Assembly: GCF_000956595.1 (NCBI RefSeq)
Contig: NZ_JYOO01000002.1
Coordinates: forward strand, 1-64,000
Reading direction: 5' to 3'
Length of the DNA stretch: 64,000 bases
Source of the DNA: Priestia aryabhattai B8W22
GTDB taxonomy: Bacteria > Bacillota > Bacilli > Bacillales > Bacillaceae_H
The notes under the pieces are model-generated. The model was not told where the DNA came from. It was given only the letters and a program-made list of their open reading frames with translations, and did not search any database. Positions 26,696-36,394 of the stretch are shown here, piece after piece. How positions within the stretch are numbered: the first letter of the stretch is position 1; each line of letters opens with the position of its first letter. The position numbers were made by a program, and so were the translations under genes.

Positions 26696-28501
26696 TTATT
26701 GCACAGCTTTTTCACTCACTTCATGCAAAGCATTCCGTACCTTGCCATATTCGCTTGCGTGAGGACGATCTCCGTCGTCTTCGTATCCATAATCAAACAT
26801 TCGATTTCGATTTAACGTTAACTTAGTAATAGTTGGACGCAATAAATCAAATAATTCAAATCGTTTTTGTAAATGTGGAAATGATGCTTGATAATGTAAA
26901 ATTTCTGCTCGTACACTTTTCCAAAAGTCCTCTTCTTCTACACCTTCATGCTCTTCTAAAATGCTTGCTAAATAGCGGAAGTGACAAATAAATAACCCTG
27001 TTAAAATAAACTGCGTCAATCCTTCCGGCTCTTCGCTGCGCAGCACTTCTTTTAATTCAAAAGATAGCTGCTGCAGTTCTTCAAACGGCTGATCACTAAT
27101 ATTCACGTCGTCTACAAAATCTTTCATAATAATTCGAACCGGCTTGTTATTTTTAAGAACCAGTACTGTATTTTGCCCGTGCGGGGAGAATACAGTTCCG
27201 TATTGATACAAGTAGTGAAGTAGCGGCGGCAAAACAGCGCTGGTTAGCGCATCAACCCACTCGTTAGGAGTCAGGCCCGACCGTTTTATATACGACGAAA
27301 CTAAAGCTTGTCCTTCACTGTCAACATGTAATAGCGCAGCTAGCGTAATCGCACGCTCGTCTTCTTCTAACTCTTGATAAATGTTTTCACGCCAAACGAC
27401 TCCAAGCATTTCTAAATACTGATAAGGTGCGTTTTTAATAGAAGCAAACGTTGGCTGAGATACGTTTAACGTAGCCACTTCGCCTAAAAGCCCTACTTTG
27501 CACGTATCTTTTAAAAACGTGTCGCGATCTCTTATGCCTTTTATATGCTGAGTGACTTGAGGAGCAATGACCGTCCTCTCACTTGGAAGGCCTCTGTACA
27601 CAAGCGTATTTAATATACTCATTGGAAGCTTTACGTGATACTTATCTCGATTTGTTGTATTCACGAATGTACGAATCGACTGCTGAGGCAAGTATTGATC
27701 CTTCCCTTCTCCTAAAGGAACAATTAAATCATTTGCAATGTATTCAGCAAATAAAGGAACAATTACGTTTAGCCACTGCCATTCATGGACGGGAATATAA
27801 TAATAATCCGCTGTCGAAAGGTCTTGGTTTCGTAACTCTTTTTCAAATTCAGCTAGCGTATCAGCGCTTAGCTCCTGCTTCATGACATCATCAAAACCGA
27901 GAGTATCCAACGAATGAAATGAAGCAATTTGCTTCTCTACAGCAATCCATGAAAGCTGAATTTCTTGTTTTTGCTCAGGTGCAAACCGAAGATAGTCATC
28001 ATAACCAAACCCAATGCGCCCTTTATTATACGTAATCCAAGGATGTCCCGTCATTTCACCTTCTAGCTCTGCATAATCCATATTTGCTAATTCATCAGCT
28101 GATTTTCGATTTTGCAAATGCAAATCTGCTACTAACGTATGAAAATATTCTTTTGCTAAATGACCTGCAGTTGAGCTAGACATTCCTTTGTCTTCTGATA
28201 AGCTAATTAACAGCTGAAGCGCTTCTGAAAATGTAGGGTTTGACGTTTTAGACGTTAACTTAATACTTTCTGGGAGTACTGAAACACTATCAAACATCCG
28301 CTGTTTCGCTTGATATGTATACGTAACACCTCGGTGGTCTTCCCATTGATACATAGCAATCGCACCCTGTTTTTGCAGTTGTTTCGGCTCAATAATATGT
28401 TCATACATGAATTCCTGCAGCATTTTAGCTAAAAGCTGCCGATTTGCTTTCTCCCATGATTGCTTATTAAATACGGAAAGATTCGTTTTTTTGATCTTCA
28501 T
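26696..28501 (-). CDS. IucA/IucC-type siderophore (NIS) synthetase, second copy
   Basis: A 601-residue NRPS-independent siderophore synthetase, RhbF/IucC-like. Features include HPWITYNKGRIGFGYDD (ATP/substrate region near residue 155), IPVHEWQWLNVI near 235, and the C-terminal FSPHGQNTVLVLKNNKPVRIIMKDF followed by the ferric-transporter-like tail. It condenses a hydroxamate amine with a citrate carboxylate by acyl adenylation; as the last step it would attach the second arm to give schizokinen. Its start overlaps the MFS gene by four bases. Confidence 0.9.
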   Translation of the reverse strand: MKIKKTNLSVFNKQSWEKANRQLLAKMLQEFMYEHIIEPKQLQKQGAIAMYQWEDHRGVTYTYQAKQRMFDSVSVLPESIKLTSKTSNPTFSEALQLLISLSEDKGMSSSTAGHLAKEYFHTLVADLHLQNRKSADELANMDYAELEGEMTGHPWITYNKGRIGFGYDDYLRFAPEQKQEIQLSWIAVEKQIASFHSLDTLGFDDVMKQELSADTLAEFEKELRNQDLSTADYYYIPVHEWQWLNVIVPLFAEYIANDLIVPLGEGKDQYLPQQSIRTFVNTTNRDKYHVKLPMSILNTLVYRGLPSERTVIAPQVTQHIKGIRDRDTFLKDTCKVGLLGEVATLNVSQPTFASIKNAPYQYLEMLGVVWRENIYQELEEDERAITLAALLHVDSEGQALVSSYIKRSGLTPNEWVDALTSAVLPPLLHYLYQYGTVFSPHGQNTVLVLKNNKPVRIIMKDFVDDVNISDQPFEELQQLSFELKEVLRSEEPEGLTQFILTGLFICHFRYLASILEEHEGVEEEDFWKSVRAEILHYQASFPHLQKRFELFDLLRPTITKLTLNRNRMFDYGYEDDGDRPHASEYGKVRNALHEVSEKAVQ

Positions 28502-29652
28502 CCTTCATTCTCCTTTACTTGTCTTAGAATAGGAATTGTTTTATTTCGCAGCGGCATCACAGCATTAGCAGCTAGCAAAGCAGCTGCTCCCGCTACTAAA
28601 GGAAATGCCAAATCCACTTTGCTGATTTCTAATGCTAAAATCGGTGCAATCAGCAGGGCGGTATTTTGAACAGCAATAAGCCAGCTGTAATAGTAAGCAG
28701 CCGCTTCTTTACTTTTTCGAAATAAATAGATATCCAGTATAACCATGCTGAGATAAAACCCGGCTCCATATAAAATTCGGCTGATAATAAACACGCTGAG
28801 ATGATCAGCGTATGCTTGCAAACACAGCAGCAAAACACTAGCAACCGTTATACTATAAAAAAGCGGTATAACTTTGCCGTTCAATAGTTTGGTAGGTACC
28901 GTAAGCTTTAAGACAATGGCCATAATGCTCGGCATCGCGTATAACAAAGCGCTGTCTTGACTGCTCATGCCATATGTTTCATGTGTAAACAATGTAAAAT
29001 AAGGGCGAATGACATTGTGTCCAAGGTGAAAAAAGAAAATCGCCAGCAAATAAAAAAAGATAGGCTCGTTTGTGCTTTGAATGGACGGCGTTTTCTCTGT
29101 TTTTAAAGTTGATGCTGTTCTTGTTAAGAGCCATACGGCCAGTACCGTATCAGTTAAAGCAAAGTATTGATATACTTTAAGCGGCATTTCCCATGCAATA
29201 ACCGTACTTCCAAACAAGCTAGCCACAATAATAGCCGTATGAACAATAAATACATACGTTGTTGCAGCACTTGCCTTTTTCTGTCCTTTTTTCATGCCTC
29301 CTACTAAATATGGGTATAAAAGATATAAACTGCTTTGAAATACAAGCAGCACTAAGGAAGTAGCTAAAAATCCATAAAAAGTAGAAACTTCGCTCAAAAT
29401 GACTTTAATTAAGGCCGTCATTAGAAGTGACGCTACAACTACATATTTTATGTTCCATTTCTTAAGCAGCATTCCCCATAAAGGTGTCATGACAATGACC
29501 ACAATCCGGCAGCAAATAATGAAAAAAGACGTCATCGTCACTCCATCTACATGAAATGCATGTGTAAAATACTGTGGATAAAATGGTGATAATAATACTT
29601 CTGACGTCATCGTCATAAACAAGCAGATAAAAACAAAACGCGCGGAAACCAT
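28498..29652 (-). CDS. MFS transporter in siderophore operon (probable exporter)
   Basis: A 384-residue membrane protein with about 12 helices of the major facilitator superfamily (loop GMLLKKWNIKYV between helices 2 and 3). It is embedded between hydroxylase and synthetase genes, with three-base spacing upstream and four-base overlap downstream. In related operons such MFS proteins export the siderophore (SbnD-type), while RhtX-type ones import it. Export is favoured here because the remaining biosynthetic genes surround it, but the sequence does not decide. Confidence 0.85.
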   Translation of the reverse strand: MVSARFVFICLFMTMTSEVLLSPFYPQYFTHAFHVDGVTMTSFFIICCRIVVIVMTPLWGMLLKKWNIKYVVVASLLMTALIKVILSEVSTFYGFLATSLVLLVFQSSLYLLYPYLVGGMKKGQKKASAATTYVFIVHTAIIVASLFGSTVIAWEMPLKVYQYFALTDTVLAVWLLTRTASTLKTEKTPSIQSTNEPIFFYLLAIFFFHLGHNVIRPYFTLFTHETYGMSSQDSALLYAMPSIMAIVLKLTVPTKLLNGKVIPLFYSITVASVLLLCLQAYADHLSVFIISRILYGAGFYLSMVILDIYLFRKSKEAAAYYYSWLIAVQNTALLIAPILALEISKVDLAFPLVAGAAALLAANAVMPLRNKTIPILRQVKENEG

Positions 29653-29655
29653 TTC

Positions 29656-30945
29656 TTAAAATCCGAACTTTTGGAAAACAGTATTTTTATATATTTTGTA
29701 CACGCTTTTGCCTGCAATTTGGTTAATCAAAACAGCATTTCGATAAGCGCCTAAACCTAAGTCCGGTGCTCCAACTCCATGTGTATGAAGCTCTCCGTTT
29801 TGCACAAATAGCTTGGCTCCTTTCTTCTTCATCTCAACTTGATAGCGTTCGTTAATTTTCAGCTGGCCTTTTTCATCGAAGAGTACATGTTCTTTTAAAC
29901 CTTCCATAAAAGCAGGCTCTTTTGCATGATAGCCCGTAGCCATAATGACAATTTCACTTTCTTCTTTTTCAAATGAGTCCTGCTCGTATTGGTGAAGGGT
30001 CAGAAGATGTGTATCGTTTTTCTTTTCAACGCCTGCAAGTTCCGTAAGCGCGCGCATCGTTAGCGGTACTTCTTTTCCGCCAATTGTTCGTTCGTAAATC
30101 AAATCATAAATATCCCCGATTGTTTCAAAGCTTATTCCTTTATAGAGAAGAGCTTGATTTTGTAAAACGCTCTCTTTTTTCTCTTCGGGCAATCTATAAA
30201 AATAGCGGGTATAATCAGGTGAAAAATGTTCAAGGCCAAGCTTTGAATATTCCATTGGATAAAATCCTTTTGAGCGCGTATACCAATTCAGCTTGTAATC
30301 AAACTCAGGCTGCTGCTGAAGTAAATCATAGACAATTTCAGCTGCGCTTTGACCAGAGCCAATTACGGTTATACTTTTAGCCTGCATCGTTTGCTCACGC
30401 TTCATTTTATAATGAGCGGAGTGATAAAACGTATCGCTTGCCACTGTTTGAAAGTCTCTTGGCACTAGGGGCTGCGTACCTACTCCAGTAACAAGATGAT
30501 AGCTGTAATAGGTATGAAGCTTCCCCTCTTTTTCTACCGTTACTTCGTAGTAAGGCTTAGCTTCTTCATGCATTTTCACTTCTTTTACTGTGCTGTTAAA
30601 CTCAAGCCCACTCAGCTGGCTCGCTACCCAGCGGCAATAGTGATTGTATTCATTTCTCGGAATATGAAACTTCTCAAAGAAATAAAACTGATACAAGCGC
30701 TCATGCTCATGCAAATAATTCAAGAACGTGTATGGACTCTTCGGATCCACCATCGTGACCACATCTGCCATAAACGGCACTTGAAGAGTTGTTCCTTCTA
30801 AGAGCATTCCTGGATGCCAATTAAACTCATTCTTTTGTTCAAAACATTTATATGTACAATCTGTTTTATCAATTAAAGCGGCTAATCCTAAATTAAATGG
30901 ACCAACTCCTACTCCAATTACGTCTAAAATGTCCCGTTGTTCCAT
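29656..30945 (-). CDS. Lysine/ornithine-type N-monooxygenase (siderophore)
   Basis: A 429-residue flavin N-hydroxylase of the IucD/RhbE family. FAD motif VGVGPFNLGLAAL at residue 11; NADPH motif VIGSGQSAAEIV near 200; ATGYHAKEP near the C-terminus. In this operon the expected substrate is 1,3-diaminopropane, hydroxylated on one nitrogen before acetylation. The start 30945 (MEQRDIL) has AAGGTGGAG upstream and overlaps the acetyltransferase gene by 22 bases. Confidence 0.92.
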   Translation of the reverse strand: MEQRDILDVIGVGVGPFNLGLAALIDKTDCTYKCFEQKNEFNWHPGMLLEGTTLQVPFMADVVTMVDPKSPYTFLNYLHEHERLYQFYFFEKFHIPRNEYNHYCRWVASQLSGLEFNSTVKEVKMHEEAKPYYEVTVEKEGKLHTYYSYHLVTGVGTQPLVPRDFQTVASDTFYHSAHYKMKREQTMQAKSITVIGSGQSAAEIVYDLLQQQPEFDYKLNWYTRSKGFYPMEYSKLGLEHFSPDYTRYFYRLPEEKKESVLQNQALLYKGISFETIGDIYDLIYERTIGGKEVPLTMRALTELAGVEKKNDTHLLTLHQYEQDSFEKEESEIVIMATGYHAKEPAFMEGLKEHVLFDEKGQLKINERYQVEMKKKGAKLFVQNGELHTHGVGAPDLGLGAYRNAVLINQIAGKSVYKIYKNTVFQKFGF

Positions 30946-31517
30946 TCACTCCACCTTCTTTCAAACACTTCTCTTTCACATTTCAGCAGTACACCCGTTT
31001 TATCAGGCAGCGACACTTCTTTCATAAATTGAAAGCCGCATTTTTTAAATACTGCAATCATTTTTTCATTTCGTATATCTGGCTCCGCTATTACTTTAAC
31101 AGTGTCTGCTACGTTAAACTTGTGCTTTAGCAAACTAAGAAGGAGCGGATAAATATAGCCTTTTCCTAAAAAAGCAGGTTCTCCAATTAATAAATGAATC
31201 CCTTGATCCCCTTTTTCATAAGAGTAATAGTTACTGATAATATCGCCTTCAACCGTATAAGATTCCCAATAGCTCATAGGTACACCGTCAATTTCTCCAA
31301 TTAGCAGTTTTTGATGGGAATCCGCTAGAAACGTTTTTAAATGCTGCTCGTAAGCCTGTTTTGAAATATTTAAATTCCAATACGGAATAACATGCGGTTC
31401 ATGCATCCACTTGTACAGTCGTTCGAAATCTTTTGCAAAAGAAACAGAGCGAAAGGTAATGCTCTGCTCCTTTTGCTGAACCCTAAATGGATACTGCGTT
31501 TGTAAGGCCGATTTCAT
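30924..31517 (-). CDS. Siderophore N-acetyltransferase (IucB/RhbD-like)
   Basis: A 197-residue GNAT-type protein: KDFERLYKWMHEPHVIPYWN near the N-terminus, then IHLLIGEPAFLGKGYIYPL (acetyl-CoA loop) and a C-terminal FKKCGFQF. It should acetylate N-hydroxy-1,3-diaminopropane to the hydroxamate. Start overlaps the upstream synthetase stop by four bases (ATGA). Substrate from pathway logic. Confidence 0.9.
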   Translation of the reverse strand: MKSALQTQYPFRVQQKEQSITFRSVSFAKDFERLYKWMHEPHVIPYWNLNISKQAYEQHLKTFLADSHQKLLIGEIDGVPMSYWESYTVEGDIISNYYSYEKGDQGIHLLIGEPAFLGKGYIYPLLLSLLKHKFNVADTVKVIAEPDIRNEKMIAVFKKCGFQFMKEVSLPDKTGVLLKCEREVFERRWSEWNNGTF

Positions 31518-33268
31518 ACACGTACACCTGCAGATTCGTACAATGGATTCTCGACATTTACATAAATAGACTGTGTTTCAAGCGATCCTACCAGCTCATC
31601 CATATCATGAACGCGCGTTAAGAAATTGGCTTTGCAAGGAAGCACACTCTCTTCTAGCATTGATGAAACAAGCCCCGTATGATCTTTTTCTTTGTACATC
31701 TCGATCTCTTGTCGCAAAATCAATAGCAGATTTGATTCTTGAACGAGACCAGCTGCACCAAAAGCGTTAACTAATCCTAAGATATGATTAAAAAATACGT
31801 AATAACGAAATCTTTCTTCTGCTACAGCGTCATCACATACCGTATCGCTTTCTCCGTTTAAGGAAGAAAGCAGCTTGCGAAGCTCTTGTTCCTTTGATTT
31901 CATAAAGTAATAGCCTTGGTTATCGCGGTAGTAAAACACCGATGGATATCCGTTTTCATCAAGTTTAATAACGGAATTTTGCTGATGAGCTTCCAGCGCA
32001 ATTCCTTTTTGAGTGTAAAGCCACATCATAGGATGAAAAGAGACATTTAAATAGCGTTTAAACCAGCGCTTGCTCACATCTTCAGTCGTGCTATTTTCAC
32101 TTGCGGCAATATGATTAATAATATTTTCAATTTGAGAAGCTTCTCCAAACACATGATCTTGACACAAACTAGCTAGAAGTGTTGTACGATCCCCTTGCTT
32201 ACCTTGAAAAGGATTGCTTCGAATCATGACTTCAAATCCAAGCTCCTTTTCTCCAAGCGTGATGTAAGCAGGGTCTTCAATCACTTGAAAATCCGGATGA
32301 TTTTCTTGAAGCTCCGCCTGTAATCCCTTTTGCAACAAACGGCTAACCTCTACTCCTCTGCTTAATTCTTTGCGTTTGTTCACTCTCAGCGAATTAGTGA
32401 TTTTTACCGGAATAGAAAATTTGTACATCACATCTGCATTTTTACTGTATACGGTTCGAACAGACGAAGTCGGATAAAACGGCTGACCGTGTGGCCCTAG
32501 ATAAGTAAGCCTGCCTTTTTGAATCCATTCGCACACTTCTTCTTTTCCTAAAAGATAACGAGCTTGCAGCGGATGCATAGGTATAAGTGAGTAATCGTCC
32601 GCTTGGCAATAAGACTGTATGAATTCTTCAGAAACCGTCTTATCTTTTTTCAGCTGCTCTTTAATAAGCTGTGAAGCGGTTTGGCTTCCAGCGGACTGTT
32701 CTGCAACAAGAGATGCATGCGCTTTAAAATAATGAAGCTGAAATTTGCCGTTCACTTCAGGCCCAAACACCTCTTCTTCTTCAGGTAATATCCCTTGGCG
32801 GCTTTTAGGTGTTGGATGCAGCTGGTGCCCAATAAGCAGGGACTGCTCAGATTCTAAGAACGTTTTGTCCCATTTATAGCACGTCTCTAACTCTTTCTGT
32901 CTTTTTTCAATGAATAATTTCATATTTTCATAGCTTAATAGGACACGTACAATTAGCTCATTTACTTGTAATAAATGATCCGTTACTTCTTTTAAAAGAA
33001 AGGCCAAAAGAGTGACGATATCTAACTCCTTAACCTCCTCTTGCTGAATACGATAAGAAAAGTTCGAAAAGAACAAGTGACGTCCGGTGGCTGAGCGGTA
33101 CTTTACTGGAAAGTAAAGAGTTACCGGCTGTTTTTCTAGTCTAAGAACAAGCGTTTCTTCGCTTTTTATTTCTGAAACGGACTCCCATACTCCCTTACCT
33201 GTTTCTCGAATATAGCAATTAATAATGTTTTGCATCGTAATAAAATTAGCCGATAACTGAGCGTTCAC
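31514..33268 (-). CDS. IucA/IucC-type siderophore (NIS) synthetase, first copy
   Basis: A 584-residue NIS synthetase, RhbC/IucA-like, with IGHQLHPTPKSRQGI near 156, the SLIPMHPLQARYLLG segment near 225 and EAHQQNSVIKLDENGYPSVF near 410. It would couple the first N-acetyl-N-hydroxydiaminopropane to citrate. Start is GTG 33268 behind AAAAAGGAGGAGCG, overlapping the decarboxylase by 23 bases; an ATG 33 bases later lacks a ribosome site. The two synthetases in one operon fit a symmetric citrate-hydroxamate product. Confidence 0.92.
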   Translation of the reverse strand: MNAQLSANFITMQNIINCYIRETGKGVWESVSEIKSEETLVLRLEKQPVTLYFPVKYRSATGRHLFFSNFSYRIQQEEVKELDIVTLLAFLLKEVTDHLLQVNELIVRVLLSYENMKLFIEKRQKELETCYKWDKTFLESEQSLLIGHQLHPTPKSRQGILPEEEEVFGPEVNGKFQLHYFKAHASLVAEQSAGSQTASQLIKEQLKKDKTVSEEFIQSYCQADDYSLIPMHPLQARYLLGKEEVCEWIQKGRLTYLGPHGQPFYPTSSVRTVYSKNADVMYKFSIPVKITNSLRVNKRKELSRGVEVSRLLQKGLQAELQENHPDFQVIEDPAYITLGEKELGFEVMIRSNPFQGKQGDRTTLLASLCQDHVFGEASQIENIINHIAASENSTTEDVSKRWFKRYLNVSFHPMMWLYTQKGIALEAHQQNSVIKLDENGYPSVFYYRDNQGYYFMKSKEQELRKLLSSLNGESDTVCDDAVAEERFRYYVFFNHILGLVNAFGAAGLVQESNLLLILRQEIEMYKEKDHTGLVSSMLEESVLPCKANFLTRVHDMDELVGSLETQSIYVNVENPLYESAGVRV

Positions 33269-34766
33269 GTAATCGCTCCTCCTTTTTCTCCCACTGTTTG
33301 CCTAAAGCAACGACTTCCTCTAAATGAGTGGCAACAGAATTAAATGTAATCATAGGATTTAACATCGTTAGTTTTAAATAGGCTCGCTCTTTATGCTTTG
33401 TTTTTGCCATGATAAAAGTGCCTTTTTCGTATAAGTGCTGCTGAATACGCTGATTCAACTTATTTTCATAGTGCAGCTGTTTGTTATGATCCCCATATAT
33501 GACCTCTGGCACATAGCGAAAGACAACCGCGTTCAGATAAGGATCATTTAACACTGCAATATTCCTTTGCTTTCGTAAATGTTCAGCTGTTTGCTTAGCC
33601 GTTTCAATCGTATGATCAACCATTTTTCCATACTCATTTGTACCTACTGCACGGAAAGTTAGCCATAGCTTCAAAGCGTCAAATCGTTTGGTCGTTTGAA
33701 TGCTGCGATCTACCAAATGTACATGCTCATCTTCTTCAGGATTTAAATAATCTGCATGAAGCTGAATGTGTTTGAACATAGCTTGATCCTTCAGTAGAAA
33801 TGCCCCGCAGCTCACCGGCTGATAAAACCACTTATGAAAATCCATCGTAATAGAATCTGCTCGTTCAAGAGCTTTTAAGCGTTTACGATATTTATGTGAA
33901 AATAGCAGCGCTCCTCCATAGGCGGCGTCAGCATGAAGCCAAAGCCCTTCCTTTTTAGCTAGCTCACTTATTTCAAAAAGAGGATCTACGCTTCCAAAAT
34001 CCGTCGTACCTGCCGTTGCTACAATAGCAAAAGGAAGGTTTCCCTGTGCTTTGACTTCCCGTATTGCTTCTTCTAAATTTTCTATATCCATCTCGTGCCT
34101 CTCATTGCACTTTACACTCACCACCGCATTCATGCCCAGCCCGAGCTGAGCTGCAGATTGCTGCACTGTAAAGTGAGCTTTTTCCGAGCAGAACATTCGT
34201 AGTTTTTTAGCTTGGAACGGTAAGCCTTCTTCACTCACATCAATTGAAAATGCAGCATGACAATATTCATTACGTGCAAGCAAAAGTCCCATATAATTCG
34301 ACTGAGTCCCTCCGCTTGTAAAAATGCCCGAAGAAGAGCTTTGATAACCAATTTGTTGTGTTAACTCATCAATCACTTGATCTTCTATATACGTAGCTGC
34401 CGGACTTTGATCCCACGAGTCCATAGATTGATTCAAAGCAGAAATCATCACTTCCGCGGCAAGAGCCGGTATAATCGGAGGACAATGCAAGTGTGCCATT
34501 GCCCCGGGATGCGAAATATGAAGCGAATGATCCATCACTACGGCTTGTACATCATCAAACAAGTCTTCTAGCGGCTGTTCGTGTTCGCTAAAATAGACCG
34601 AACGATTGACTAAGTTTGATAGCTCGTCAACGTCTATGTGAGTATAAGGGGATTTTAGGTCATGGTAGTGACGTTTAATCATCTCAGTCATTCCGCCTAT
34701 CATCGCTTCATAATTCTCGAGGCTTTCTTTGGATGATGATAAAAACCACTTTTCAAACGGCGCCAT
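33246..34766 (-). CDS. L-2,4-diaminobutyrate decarboxylase
   Basis: A 506-residue group II PLP decarboxylase. The PLP lysine is in SITMDFHKWFYQP and the stacking region in LHADAAYGGALL; the N-terminal LHCPPIIPALAAEV is also typical. It converts diaminobutyrate to 1,3-diaminopropane, the backbone amine of schizokinen. It lies one base after the aminotransferase, which makes diaminobutyrate. Aromatic or glutamate substrates are less likely given this neighbour. Confidence 0.9.
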   Translation of the reverse strand: MAPFEKWFLSSSKESLENYEAMIGGMTEMIKRHYHDLKSPYTHIDVDELSNLVNRSVYFSEHEQPLEDLFDDVQAVVMDHSLHISHPGAMAHLHCPPIIPALAAEVMISALNQSMDSWDQSPAATYIEDQVIDELTQQIGYQSSSSGIFTSGGTQSNYMGLLLARNEYCHAAFSIDVSEEGLPFQAKKLRMFCSEKAHFTVQQSAAQLGLGMNAVVSVKCNERHEMDIENLEEAIREVKAQGNLPFAIVATAGTTDFGSVDPLFEISELAKKEGLWLHADAAYGGALLFSHKYRKRLKALERADSITMDFHKWFYQPVSCGAFLLKDQAMFKHIQLHADYLNPEEDEHVHLVDRSIQTTKRFDALKLWLTFRAVGTNEYGKMVDHTIETAKQTAEHLRKQRNIAVLNDPYLNAVVFRYVPEVIYGDHNKQLHYENKLNQRIQQHLYEKGTFIMAKTKHKERAYLKLTMLNPMITFNSVATHLEEVVALGKQWEKKEERLRERSVIG

Positions 34767-34767
34767 T

Positions 34768-36132
34768 TTATTTATTCACCCACTTCTCTTCTGCTGCTTT
34801 TACCGCTTCTTCAAATCTCGTTAATACTTCATCCGTTTGTTGTTTTGTTAAAATTAATGGAGGAAGCAAACGAATAACAGCACCATGCCTTCCACCAACT
34901 TCTAAAATGACGCCTCTGTCAAAACATTCTTTTTGAATCAGCTTAGCTAACTCACCGTTTGCAGGATGACTGCCAATTTTATTAGCAGGCTTTGTTGCGT
35001 CTATGATTTCAACACCCAGCATCAAACCTCTTCCACGTACATCGCCAATCGAGAATACTTGCTTTTGAATAAGTCTTAGCTGACTTTGAATATAAGCTCC
35101 CAACTCGTGAGCATGCGCAGGTAAGTTTTCTTGTTTTATAAATTGCAGAGTAGCTCGTCCTGTAGCCATCGCAAGCTGATTTCCTCTAAAGGTGCCGATA
35201 TGTGCACCCGCTTCCCATTGATCAAGCCTTTTATCATACAGAACGACTGATAAAGGAAGGCTGCCTCCAATTGCTTTAGATAGCACTAATACATCAGGTT
35301 CGATATCAGCGTGCTCGAATGCATACAGCTTTCCTGTTCGACCAATTCCAGTTTGAACTTCATCGACAATAAGCGGAATGTTTCGTTCTTTTGTAATTCT
35401 GCGAAGCTCTTTTAACCATGGAATCGGTGCTGGAACAGAGCCTCCTTCTCCTTGTACAATTTCTACTACAACACCGGCAGGAGTAACAATTCCGCTTTCA
35501 GGATCATCCAGCATATTTTCAATATATGTACTAATATATGTGTGTCCTTCAGCACCTACGCCAAAAGGGCAGCGATATTCATATGGGTAGGGTAAAAAAT
35601 GTGTGTCCGGCACTAGCGCATGAATGTGCTTTTTGGGACTCGTTGTACCGCTGATGCTTAACGTTCCGTGTGTGGAGCCGTGATATCCCCCTTGAAAAGA
35701 TAAAATCGTTCGGTTGCCTGTTGCTGTTTTCACAAGCTTCAAAGCCGCTTCAATTGCGTCTCCGCCAGTTGGACCGCAAAACTGTATTTTCGCTTTGTTT
35801 GCGAAATTTTCCGGCAAACTAGCGAATACTTCATCGATGAAAGCTTCTTTCACAGGCGTTGTTAAATCTAATGTATGTAAAGGAATAGATTTTGCTAAAA
35901 CGTCTTGAATTGCTTCATGAACTACGTGATGGTTATGACCAAGAGCAAGCGTGCCGGCTCCTGCTAAACAATCAATATACTCTTTTCCATCCATATCCGT
36001 TATCACGGCGCCCTTTGCCTGCTTGATCGCAATGGGAAGGCGTCTAGGATAAGATCTTGCATTGGATTCTCGTTCATTTTGCATAGCAAGCAGCATTTCG
36101 TTTGATGTAAGTTGTTTCGTTGACGTTGACAT
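34768..36132 (-). CDS. Diaminobutyrate-2-oxoglutarate aminotransferase, first gene of siderophore operon
   Basis: A 454-residue class III aminotransferase, RhbA/EctB-like in role. PLP lysine in LSKAIGGSLPLSVV and aspartate in LIVDEVQTG. It makes L-2,4-diaminobutyrate from aspartate semialdehyde and glutamate. AGGAGG precedes the ATG. Two Fur boxes lie just upstream and no ectoine genes are nearby, so the product goes to siderophore synthesis. Confidence 0.92.
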   Translation of the reverse strand: MSTSTKQLTSNEMLLAMQNERESNARSYPRRLPIAIKQAKGAVITDMDGKEYIDCLAGAGTLALGHNHHVVHEAIQDVLAKSIPLHTLDLTTPVKEAFIDEVFASLPENFANKAKIQFCGPTGGDAIEAALKLVKTATGNRTILSFQGGYHGSTHGTLSISGTTSPKKHIHALVPDTHFLPYPYEYRCPFGVGAEGHTYISTYIENMLDDPESGIVTPAGVVVEIVQGEGGSVPAPIPWLKELRRITKERNIPLIVDEVQTGIGRTGKLYAFEHADIEPDVLVLSKAIGGSLPLSVVLYDKRLDQWEAGAHIGTFRGNQLAMATGRATLQFIKQENLPAHAHELGAYIQSQLRLIQKQVFSIGDVRGRGLMLGVEIIDATKPANKIGSHPANGELAKLIQKECFDRGVILEVGGRHGAVIRLLPPLILTKQQTDEVLTRFEEAVKAAEEKWVNK

Positions 36133-36156
36133 ATCATATCCTCCTGTTTGTTCAAT

Positions 36157-36171
36157 TGATAATGATTTTCA
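36157..36171. promoter_or_regulatory. Fur box 1 of siderophore operon
   Basis: TGATAATGATTTTCA matches the 7-1-7 Fur consensus TGATAATNATTATCA with one mismatch, 25 bases before the first gene. Confidence 0.85.
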
Positions 36172-36191
36172 TTAACAATTACAACAATAAA

Positions 36192-36206
36192 TGATAATGA
36201 TTATCA
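36192..36206. promoter_or_regulatory. Fur box 2 of siderophore operon
   Basis: TGATAATGATTATCA is a perfect 7-1-7 Fur box. Its centre is 35 bases from that of box 1, so two dimers could bind and block the promoter under iron excess. Confidence 0.92.
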
Positions 36207-36360
36207 CTGTCAATAATTATTCTGAAAATATGAAATTATTCCTATTCCCTTCTAAATTCATAAAAACTCAGCATTTCTCTTATGTATCAAGGATTCAAAG
36301 GGTTTTATTATGTTTTCCATTTAGGGAAAACTATGTAATAAGTCCCTTTCTATTTCCAAA

Positions 36361-36392
36361 TAAAAAAGTGCTACAATTCCTTGTAGCACTTC
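36361..36392 (-). terminator. Terminator of cutC
   Basis: Stem AAGTGCTACAA/TTGTAGCACTT with minus-strand T run. Confidence 0.88.
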
Positions 36393-36394
36393 TG

